Assembly (NCBI GenBank): GCA_025935595.1
Contig: JAICUZ010000176.1
Span: 1-5,656 of the forward strand
DNA from: Burkholderiales bacterium
GTDB taxonomy: Bacteria > Actinomycetota > Thermoleophilia > Gaiellales > Gaiellaceae
Direction of reading: 5' to 3'
DNA: 5,656 nt
The position numbers were made by a program, and so were the translations under genes. The notes below the pieces were generated by a model that was not told where the DNA came from, made no database searches, and saw only the letters and a list, made by a program, of their open reading frames with translations. This document shows, in pieces, positions 1 to 5,425 of the stretch. How positions within the stretch are numbered: position 1 is the first letter of the stretch; each line of letters starts with the position of its first letter.

Positions 1-813
1 CTCGTCTTCGGGGTGCTCCGGCTCGTGAACTTCGCGTACGGGCAGCTCGTGATGGCCGGAGCGTTCGCGCTCGCGCTCGCCTCGCAGTGGGGCTGGCCCG
101 CCTGGGCGGGGATCGCCCTGTGCTTCGCCGTCGTGCTCGCGCTCTCGGTCGCGATGGAGTGGGTCGTCTTCCGGCCGTTGCGCGGGCAGTCGCCGGCGGT
201 GATGCTCGTCGCGACGTTCGCCGTCGCGTTCTTGCTGCAATCGATCGCGTTGCTCTGGTTCGGATCGCTCGGGAAGATCGCGACGTCGCTCACGTTCCTC
301 GGCCGCTTCTGGACGATCTCGGGCGTCGACATCAGGAAGATCGCGATCGTCGCGGTGGTGGTCGCGGCCGTCTGTCTAGTGCTTCTGCAGGTGCTCCTCA
401 CCCGCACCGAGATCGGCCTGCACATGCGTGCAGCCTCGATGGACTTCTCGACGGCGCGAATGTTGGGGGTGCGCGCGAACCGCGTGATCTCGTTCGCGGT
501 GCTGATCTCGGGCGCGCTTGCGGCCGTCGTCGCCGTGATGCTGACGGTGCAGACGCCGCTCGTCACGCCCGATTTCGCGCTGCGGGACACGATCGTCGTC
601 CTCGCCGGCGTCGTCGTCGGCGGGCTGAACCGGCCGATCCCGGCGACGCTCGGCGGCTTCGCGATCGGCTTTGCCTCGGGCGTGCTCGGCGGCGCGCTGC
701 CGACCGCCCAGAGCCAGTACCTGCCGACCTTCGTGTTCGTCGCGGTCATCCTCGTGCTGCTCGTCCGGCCGCGCGGCCTCTTCGACTTCTCTCGCACGGT
801 GGAGCGCGTGTGA
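1..813 (+). CDS. livH: Branched-chain amino acid ABC transporter, LivH-type permease (5' end cut off)
   Basis: Inner-membrane permease of a HAAT-family (branched-chain amino acid or related substrate) ABC importer; it would pair with the LivM-type protein encoded next. The reading frame is open from base 1, giving 270 visible residues that begin LVFGVLRLVNFAYGQL. This is the conserved LivH block that normally follows a short N-terminal helix, so roughly 20 residues and the start codon lie before the window. The rest is strongly hydrophobic with multiple membrane helices. The cytoplasmic loop that contacts the ATPase is recognisable at about 400-480 (RTEIGLHMRAAS, then ARMLGVRANRV), followed by a Gly/Ala-rich helix and the closing RPRGLF motif typical of these permeases. 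The TGA stop overlaps the next start by four bases. LivF/LivG ATPases and a periplasmic binding protein are not in the window and probably lie upstream. Substrate cannot be read from the sequence; HAAT permeases also carry urea, amides and aromatic acids. Confidence 0.93.
   Translation, partial: LVFGVLRLVNFAYGQLVMAGAFALALASQWGWPAWAGIALCFAVVLALSVAMEWVVFRPLRGQSPAVMLVATFAVAFLLQSIALLWFGSLGKIATSLTFLGRFWTISGVDIRKIAIVAVVVAAVCLVLLQVLLTRTEIGLHMRAASMDFSTARMLGVRANRVISFAVLISGALAAVVAVMLTVQTPLVTPDFALRDTIVVLAGVVVGGLNRPIPATLGGFAIGFASGVLGGALPTAQSQYLPTFVFVAVILVLLVRPRGLFDFSRTVERV
798..804 (+). promoter_or_regulatory. Ribosome-binding site for livM
   Basis: GGTGGAG lies inside the 3' end of livH and ends five bases before the GTG at 810. 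It supports that GTG over any longer in-frame reading, and places translation initiation directly on the livH stop, consistent with translational coupling. Confidence 0.6.
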
Positions 814-1838
814 GGCGCTATCACCTGGACGAGGTGCTCGGCCCGGTCGTGCTCGTCGTCGTCGCGGCTCTGCTCGGCACGCTCGTCTCGATCTCGACGC
901 AGACCTACTTCACGGACACGCTGGTGAAGGTCTCGATCGTCGTCGCGCTCTATGTGTTCATCGGCAACTCGGGCGTGCTGTCGTTCGGGCACGTCAGCTT
1001 CGTCGCGCTCGGGGCGTGGACGGCAGGCGTGCTGACGGTTCCGCCGAGCGAGAAGCCGGCGATCATGCCCAACCTCGCGGGCTTCCTTCAGCACCGCCAC
1101 GTCGACAATGTCGAGTCGCTCGTGCTGGCCGCGCTCGTCGGCGGCATCGCGGCGTTCCTCGTCGGCATCCCGCTGATGCGGCTCTCCGGGCTCGCTGCCG
1201 GCATCGCGACGTTCGCGGTACTCGAGATCACGCACAACCTCCTGCAGTACCAGGAGCGCATCGGCCCCGGCCTGAACGCGTTCTCGTCCGTGCCGGAGAC
1301 CACCGGGCTGCGCCAGGCGGCGATCGGCGCGGTCGTCTGCGTCGTCGTTGCGTTCCTCTATGCCCGCAGCCGCTTCGGCCGGCTGCTGCGCGCGACACGC
1401 GAGGACGACGCGGCCGCGCGGGCCGTCGGCGCGTCGGTGTACCGCCAGCGGCTGGCCGCGTTCACGGTGTCCGGCTTCCTCGCAGGCCTCGCGGGCGGCC
1501 TCTACGTCCACCTGCTGCCGGTGCAGGTGAACTCGGTGTATCTCGACCTCACGTTCATCACGCTGGCGATGCTGGTCGTCGGCGGCGCGACGAGCCTGTT
1601 CGGCGCGGTCGTGGGCGCGCTCGCCGTCAGCGCGCTCGACTCCTGGTTGTCCGTCGCCGAGAACGGGACGTCGCTCTTCGGCTGGCACATCGACCTGCCG
1701 GCGGGAAGCGCCGAGATCGTCGTCGGGATCCTGATGGCGGCCGTCCTGATCCTGCGGCCCTCCGGCCTCACCGGTGGACGCGAGTTGCGACTGAGAGGAG
1801 TGCCATGGCGCGTGTTTGCGTCGCGGGCGCAGGCGTGA
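810..1838 (+). CDS. livM: Branched-chain amino acid ABC transporter, LivM-type permease
   Basis: Second permease subunit of the same HAAT-type importer, 342 residues, a normal length for LivM. The GTG start at 810 overlaps the livH stop (GTGA) and is preceded by GGTGGAG at 798-804. Visible landmarks are the GNSGVLSFGHVSFVALGAW block (residues 52-70, equivalent to the G-x-SLGHAAF-x-GIGAY signature), PLMRLSGLAAGIATFAVLEI (121-140), and the ATPase-coupling loop RSRFGRLLRATREDDAAARAVGASVYRQRLAAF (about 186-218). A Gly-rich helix (SGFLAGLAGGLYVH) and the terminal RPSGL motif (316-320) follow. The stretch at residues 76-105, between two membrane segments, is polar and looks longer than the short loop I associate with the family. 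The last 11 residues are read through the ribosome-binding site and start of the following gene, giving a 34-base overlap; this tail (VPWRVFASRAQA) looks non-conserved. Family and role are clear; transported compound is unknown. Confidence 0.93.
   Translation: MRRYHLDEVLGPVVLVVVAALLGTLVSISTQTYFTDTLVKVSIVVALYVFIGNSGVLSFGHVSFVALGAWTAGVLTVPPSEKPAIMPNLAGFLQHRHVDNVESLVLAALVGGIAAFLVGIPLMRLSGLAAGIATFAVLEITHNLLQYQERIGPGLNAFSSVPETTGLRQAAIGAVVCVVVAFLYARSRFGRLLRATREDDAAARAVGASVYRQRLAAFTVSGFLAGLAGGLYVHLLPVQVNSVYLDLTFITLAMLVVGGATSLFGAVVGALAVSALDSWLSVAENGTSLFGWHIDLPAGSAEIVVGILMAAVLILRPSGLTGGRELRLRGVPWRVFASRAQA
1793..1800 (+). promoter_or_regulatory. Ribosome-binding site for the first reductase, inside livM
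   Basis: GAGAGGAG ends four bases before the ATG at 1805. It is one of the strongest Shine-Dalgarno matches in the window. It fixes the start of the downstream reductase even though the livM frame continues 34 bases past that ATG, so the overlap is real rather than a wrongly chosen start. Confidence 0.7.
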
Positions 1839-2722
1839 TCGGCAGCCTCTTCGCGGCGCACCTGGCGCGTGTCGCGGAGGTGTCGGCGCTCGTACGTCGC
1901 GAAGAGCACGCCGAAGCGCTGCGGACGCGCGGCCTGCGCGTCAGCGGGCGCGCCGACTTCACTGCGCAGCTCGCCGCGGCGACGAGCCCGGACGACCTGG
2001 AGACGCCGGAGCTCGTGATCCTGGCCTGTAAGGGCACCGACCTCGAGGCGGTCGCCGCGCGACTCGCGGGGCATTGGCCCGAGGCAACCGTCATGACCGT
2101 GCAGAACGGGATCGGCGCGGACGAGGTCGTGGCCGGCCACGGCGACTGGCGGATCCTCGCGGCGGTCACGTTCATGAGCGGGACGCGCCACGAGGACACG
2201 CATGTGCAGTACGTCCTCGACACCGCGACCTGGATCGGCCCCGCGCGCGGGACGACCTACGCGGACGCGCTGTCGGTCGCCGAGCTGATCGTCTCCTCGG
2301 GCCTGAAGGCGGAAGCATTCGCGGATTTGCGCCCTGCGCAATGGTCGAAGCTGATCTTCAACGCGACGGTGAACACGGTCGCCGCGCTGACCGGGTTGCC
2401 GCACGATCCGCACTTTGCCGCGCTCGATCGTCCGGATGACCTCGGTCACCTCGTGCGGGGGTTGATGGACGAGGGCAAGGCGGTCGCAGCTGCCGTCGGC
2501 GTGGAGCTCGGCGAGGACCCGTGGGAGATGAACGTGCTCGCGACCGAGCGGGGGAGCGCGCACTACCCGTCGATGCTCGAGGACGTCGAGGCGCGCCGGC
2601 GCACCGAGATCGACATGATCACCGGCGCCCTGGTGCGCGAGGCGCAGCGTGTCGGCGTACCGGTGCCGCTGCACGAGACGATGGAACGGTTGATCAAGGC
2701 GAAGGAGGATTCGTGGTCGTAG
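1805..2722 (+). CDS. 2-dehydropantoate 2-reductase family protein, copy 1 (Arg-type cofactor site)
   Basis: A 305-residue protein of the PanE/ApbA (ketopantoate reductase) family, which reduces 2-oxoacids with NAD(P)H; usual family length. The N-terminal Rossmann domain carries GAGVIG at residues 8-13 and Arg31-Arg32 at the end of the second strand. Arg31 falls at the same position as Arg31 of E. coli PanE and suggests NADPH use. Lys76 (ACKGTD) and VQNGIG (99-104) follow. The helical C-terminal domain holds the catalytic Lys182 with Asn186 and Asn190 (KLIFNATVN), then Ser256 and Glu268 (SMLEDVEARRRTEID), matching E. coli Lys176, Asn180, Asn184, Ser244 and Glu256 by eye. His200 stands where E. 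coli has Asn194. The enzyme looks intact. It is cytoplasmic, with no signal peptide. Placement between a transporter and a second copy argues for a catabolic 2-oxoacid or related carbonyl substrate rather than pantothenate synthesis, so no panE symbol is given. That functional assignment is inference. Confidence 0.9.
   Translation: MARVCVAGAGVIGSLFAAHLARVAEVSALVRREEHAEALRTRGLRVSGRADFTAQLAAATSPDDLETPELVILACKGTDLEAVAARLAGHWPEATVMTVQNGIGADEVVAGHGDWRILAAVTFMSGTRHEDTHVQYVLDTATWIGPARGTTYADALSVAELIVSSGLKAEAFADLRPAQWSKLIFNATVNTVAALTGLPHDPHFAALDRPDDLGHLVRGLMDEGKAVAAAVGVELGEDPWEMNVLATERGSAHYPSMLEDVEARRRTEIDMITGALVREAQRVGVPVPLHETMERLIKAKEDSWS
2095..2116 (+). repeat. 22-base direct repeat, copy A (reductase VQNGIG motif)
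   Basis: The 22 bases encoding the tail of MTVQNGIG here are identical to 3006-3027 in the second reductase. It is a coding repeat left by the tandem paralogy and motif conservation, not a separate element. A second 20-base identical pair lies at 2468-2487 and 3370-3389 (DEGKAV motif). Confidence 0.7.
2701..2708 (+). promoter_or_regulatory. Ribosome-binding site for the second reductase
   Basis: GAAGGAGG ends four bases before the GTG at 2713 and lies inside the end of the first reductase gene. It decides the start: the longer in-frame reading upstream is only a shadow of the first reductase, and the GTG at 2713 puts the Rossmann strand directly at the N-terminus as in the first copy. Confidence 0.75.
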
Positions 2723-3627
2723 CGGTAGTCGGGTGCGGCGCCGTCGGCTCGTTGTTCGCGGCGAACCTGGCGACGCTCGACGACGTCGAGGTGTGGGCGT
2801 ACGACCTCGCGCAGGAGCACGTCGACGCGATCAACCGCGACGGCCTGCGGCTGACGGGAGCGGGAGAGGTGACCGGCCGCGTCCGGGCGACGAGCGACGC
2901 CGCCGACCTGCCCTCGTGCGACTTCGGCATCGTCGCGACCAAGGCGATGCACACCGACGCCGCGCTCGCCGCGACGGCGCACGCGTTCGCGAACGGCAGC
3001 GTCGCGACCGTGCAGAACGGGATCGGCAACGAGGAGGTGCTTGCCCGCCACGTCGAGCGCGTGATCCGCGGCACGACGTTCCCGGCGGGAAAGATCACCG
3101 CGCCCGGCGTCGTTCAATGGGACGTGAAGGGCGACACCACGCTCGGCCCCTTCGAGGACCGGCCGGCGCCGTTCGAGCAGGTCGAGCGGCTGGCGGATGC
3201 GTGCACCCGCGGGGGCATGCCGACGAAGGCGGTGCGCGACGCACGCGGCCCGCAGTGGCGGAAAGTGATCTTCAATGCGGCGACGAACCCGCTCGGTGCG
3301 CTCACCGGACTGACCCACGGCCGCGTCTGCGAGCGTCCCGACCTGCGGCGACTCGCGTCACAGCTGGTCGACGAGGGCAAGGCGGTCGCGACGGCGCAGG
3401 GAATCGTCCTCGACTCGGACCCCGAGGAGCTGATCGACTATGCGGCGCGGCCGGAGGTCGCCTACGGCCACAAGGCATCGATGCTGCAGGACGTCGAGGC
3501 GCGGCGGCAGACCGAGGTGGACTACTTGAACGGCGGCATCGCCGGGTTCGGCAAGAAGCTCGGCGTGCCGACGCCGACGCACGAGACGATCTGGGCACTG
3601 GTGAAAGGGGTGGAGGCGTCGTGGTAA
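2713..3627 (+). CDS. 2-dehydropantoate 2-reductase family protein, copy 2 (Asp-type cofactor site)
   Basis: A 304-residue tandem paralogue of the preceding gene, overlapping it by 10 bases, with a GTG start and a strong ribosome-binding site. Domains are in the same order: GCGAVG dinucleotide-binding loop at residues 7-12, Lys77 (ATKAMHT), VQNGIG (100-105), then the C-terminal domain with Lys184, Asn188 and Asn192 (KVIFNAATN). Ser256 and Glu268 sit in SMLQDVEARRQTEVD. All residues expected for a working 2-oxoacid reductase are present. The clearest difference from copy 1 is Asp31 at the end of the second strand (WAYDLAQ), where copy 1 and E. coli PanE have Arg. An acidic residue there usually favours NADH by repelling the NADPH phosphate. 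His202 replaces E. coli Asn194, as in copy 1. The pair may act on different substrates, in opposite directions, or as a heterodimer; the sequence does not choose. It belongs to the same operon and is probably not the housekeeping panE. Confidence 0.9.
   Translation: MVVAVVGCGAVGSLFAANLATLDDVEVWAYDLAQEHVDAINRDGLRLTGAGEVTGRVRATSDAADLPSCDFGIVATKAMHTDAALAATAHAFANGSVATVQNGIGNEEVLARHVERVIRGTTFPAGKITAPGVVQWDVKGDTTLGPFEDRPAPFEQVERLADACTRGGMPTKAVRDARGPQWRKVIFNAATNPLGALTGLTHGRVCERPDLRRLASQLVDEGKAVATAQGIVLDSDPEELIDYAARPEVAYGHKASMLQDVEARRQTEVDYLNGGIAGFGKKLGVPTPTHETIWALVKGVEASW
3006..3027 (+). repeat. 22-base direct repeat, copy B (reductase VQNGIG motif)
   Basis: Partner of 2095-2116, identical over 22 bases, in the equivalent position of the paralogous reductase. 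It marks shared ancestry of the two tandem genes. Confidence 0.7.
3612..3616 (+). promoter_or_regulatory. Ribosome-binding site for the M24 gene
   Basis: GGAGG within the last codons of the second reductase ends four bases before the GTG at 3621. It supports GTG 3621 as the start, with a 7-base overlap of the preceding stop. Spacing and position copy the arrangement at the two preceding junctions. Confidence 0.65.
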
Positions 3628-4730
3628 GGGAAGAGATCGACCGCCGGTACGCGAACGTGCGGGCGGCGATGGCGAGGGACGGCCTCGACGCCGTGATCGT
3701 CAGCGGCAACGAGTACACCGGCTTCGAAGGCGCGGTCACGTACATGTCGGGCTTCGTGATCGTCCACCGCTATGCGTACGTGCTTCTGCCGCTCGAGGGC
3801 GAGCCGTCGATCGTCTTTCCGACCGAGGCGCGCTACGTCGGCGAGCACGGGACGACGTGGATCGAGGATCAGGTGTTCGTCGACAAGCCCGGCGAGTGGC
3901 TGGCTGATCGCATCGCGGGCATGCGGGTCGGTGTCTACGGGCTCGACTACGTGATGACGGTGCGCGACTTTCGCGTGCTCGGCGACGCCGCGGAGGTCGT
4001 GCACTGGGACGAGCAGTTCGACCACGCGCGCGCGGTGAAGAGCGAGCTCGAGCTCGAATCGGTGCGCGACAGCGTGCGCATCAACACGGAGGGGTTCTGG
4101 ATCTTCCTCGAGCAGTTCGCGCCGGGCAGGAGCGAGCGGGAGATCCTCGCGCCGTGCGAGCGGTATTTCGTCGAGCAGGGCTGCGGCCGCCTGACGATGG
4201 ACATGGTGCTGACCGGGCCGAACGGCGGAGCGCTGCCCGAGTTCAAGATCGCCGGCGACTACCGGATCGCTCCGACCGACATGGTGCTGCCGTCGCTCGA
4301 GATCGCCGGCGCGGGCGGCCACTGGGTCGAGGTCTCGCGTGCGATCTGCCCCGGAGAGCCGAACGACGAGACGAAGCAGATGATGGACGCCTACGACGAG
4401 TACTACGAAGCCGCACGCGGAGCGCTGCGCGCCGGGGCGACGGCGCACGACGTCCATCGCGCCGTCTCGAAAGGCTTCCACGACCGCGGGTTCAAGCTCG
4501 GCCATGTCACCGGCCATTCGATCGGCATGACGATGATCGAGTGGCCGAAGATCGGTGAAGGCGACGAGACGGAGCTCGCCGCAGGCATGGTCTTCTCCAT
4601 GCACCCGCACGCGATCTCACAGGACGGGCAGTCGTGCCTCTACATGCAAGACACGTGGCTCGTCACAGCCGACGGCGGTGAGCCGATGGCGGGGCTCGAC
4701 ATGAAGATCTTCAAGGGAGACGAGAGATGA
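3621..4730 (+). CDS. M24-fold (creatinase/Xaa-Pro peptidase-like) hydrolase with atypical active site
   Basis: A 369-residue cytoplasmic protein. Residues about 5-135 resemble the creatinase N-terminal domain (RRYANVRAAMARDGLDAVIVSG). Residues about 145-360 form the pita-bread catalytic domain, recognisable from KSELELESVRDSVRI (140-154), TGHSIGM (297-303), AAGMVFSMHPH (320-330) and MQDTWLVT (342-349). True M24 metallopeptidases bind two metals with Asp, Asp, His, Glu, Glu. Here only the His is kept (His299). The first Asp region reads PSLE (224-227), the second Asp is Glu237 (VEVSR), the first Glu is His328, and the second Glu is Gln343. The His usually found in the GPNxALPH block is replaced near Glu207. 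Creatinase, a metal-free C-N hydrolase of this fold, also has a Glu at the second-Asp position. I infer a non-peptidase hydrolase (amide, amidine or lactam) acting on an intermediate of this operon. Public annotation would probably read Xaa-Pro peptidase family protein. The alignment is by eye; family membership is firm, reaction unknown. Confidence 0.85.
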   Translation: MVREEIDRRYANVRAAMARDGLDAVIVSGNEYTGFEGAVTYMSGFVIVHRYAYVLLPLEGEPSIVFPTEARYVGEHGTTWIEDQVFVDKPGEWLADRIAGMRVGVYGLDYVMTVRDFRVLGDAAEVVHWDEQFDHARAVKSELELESVRDSVRINTEGFWIFLEQFAPGRSEREILAPCERYFVEQGCGRLTMDMVLTGPNGGALPEFKIAGDYRIAPTDMVLPSLEIAGAGGHWVEVSRAICPGEPNDETKQMMDAYDEYYEAARGALRAGATAHDVHRAVSKGFHDRGFKLGHVTGHSIGMTMIEWPKIGEGDETELAAGMVFSMHPHAISQDGQSCLYMQDTWLVTADGGEPMAGLDMKIFKGDER

Positions 4731-5425
4731 GCGAACTGGCGAAGCCCGTTCTGCCCGGGACCGCCGGGTCGGACTACGAGCGGTACCTGCGAACGGAGGA
4801 GCTCCTCGCGCTGCAGAAGACCGCCGGCGAGTGGGTGCATCGCGACGAGCTGCTGTTCCAGTCCGTGCACCAGACCTCGGAGATCTGGCTCAAGCTCGCG
4901 TGGAACGAGGTGGAGGAGGCGGCACGGCTCGTCGGTGACGACGACATCCCGGCGGCGCTGCGGCTGCTCCGGCGCGCGAACGACTGCTTCAAGCTCGTCA
5001 CGCTGGCGCTCGACATGCTCGAGCATATGTCGCCGTGGGAGTACACCGAGGTCCGCAAGGTGCTCGGCCACGGCAGCGGCTTCGACTCGCCCGGCTTCAA
5101 GGAGCTGCGCCGCGTCGGGAAGCTGCTCGGCGAGCAGTTCCGGGCCGCCTACGAGCGCGCCGGCCTGTCGCTCGTCGAGGTATACACGCAGGGCCGCGAG
5201 CACGAGGACCTCTACAACCTCGCCGAGCAGTGCATCGAGCTCGACGAGCGCGTGACGGTATGGCGTGTGCGCCACTTCAAGGTCGTGCAGCGCACGATCG
5301 GCGGCGACGTGATCGGGACGCAGGGCACGCCGGTCGAGGTGATGGGGCGGCTGATCCACCACTCGTTCTTCCCTGAGCTCTGGGACGTGCGCAACGAGCT
5401 GACGCAGATGAACCTGCCCGAATGA
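4727..5425 (+). CDS. kynA: Tryptophan 2,3-dioxygenase family heme protein, short form
   Basis: Predicted heme-dependent oxygenase of the TDO family, which inserts O2 into the indole ring of L-tryptophan to give N-formylkynurenine. The protein has 232 residues; characterised bacterial TDOs have about 280-300. ELLFQSVHQTSEIWLK (41-56) carries Phe44 and His48. SPWEYTEVRKVLGHGSGFDSPGF (102-124) carries Tyr106, Arg110 and Ser117. WRVRHFKVVQRTIG (179-192) carries the expected axial heme ligand His183, and GTQGTP (197-202) contributes Thr198. Spacing of Phe44, His48, Tyr106, Arg110 and Ser117 equals that of Xanthomonas TDO residues 51, 55, 113, 117 and 124. From Arg to the heme His there are 73 residues instead of 123. 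The ATG at 4727 overlaps the previous stop (ATGA), and GGGAGA lies at 4715-4720. No kynureninase or formamidase is visible. The symbol indicates the family; the real substrate may be another indole. Confidence 0.85.
   Translation: MSELAKPVLPGTAGSDYERYLRTEELLALQKTAGEWVHRDELLFQSVHQTSEIWLKLAWNEVEEAARLVGDDDIPAALRLLRRANDCFKLVTLALDMLEHMSPWEYTEVRKVLGHGSGFDSPGFKELRRVGKLLGEQFRAAYERAGLSLVEVYTQGREHEDLYNLAEQCIELDERVTVWRVRHFKVVQRTIGGDVIGTQGTPVEVMGRLIHHSFFPELWDVRNELTQMNLPE

Noticed and set aside
1801..1838. Possible frameshift joining livM and the first reductase
   Set aside because: The reductase has its own strong ribosome-binding site and ATG and begins exactly at the Rossmann strand, and livM already contains its terminal RPSGL motif before the overlap.
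1502..2674. 390-residue open frame on the minus strand
   Set aside because: It runs antisense to livM and the first reductase, is Arg/His/Asp-rich with no recognisable motif, and is the usual by-product of high third-position GC.
1805..2722. Housekeeping panE for pantothenate biosynthesis
   Set aside because: No panB, panC or panD neighbours, two adjacent copies, and a transporter/oxygenase context make a dedicated catabolic role more likely; the family call is kept without the gene symbol.
3522..4610. 362-residue open frame on the minus strand
   Set aside because: Antisense to the M24 gene; composition is low in hydrophobic core patterns and rich in Arg/Asp/His, typical of a shadow frame.
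3621..4730. Ordinary Xaa-Pro aminopeptidase
   Set aside because: Four of five metal-ligand positions do not carry the required Asp or Glu in a by-eye alignment, so peptidase activity is unlikely even though the fold is clear.
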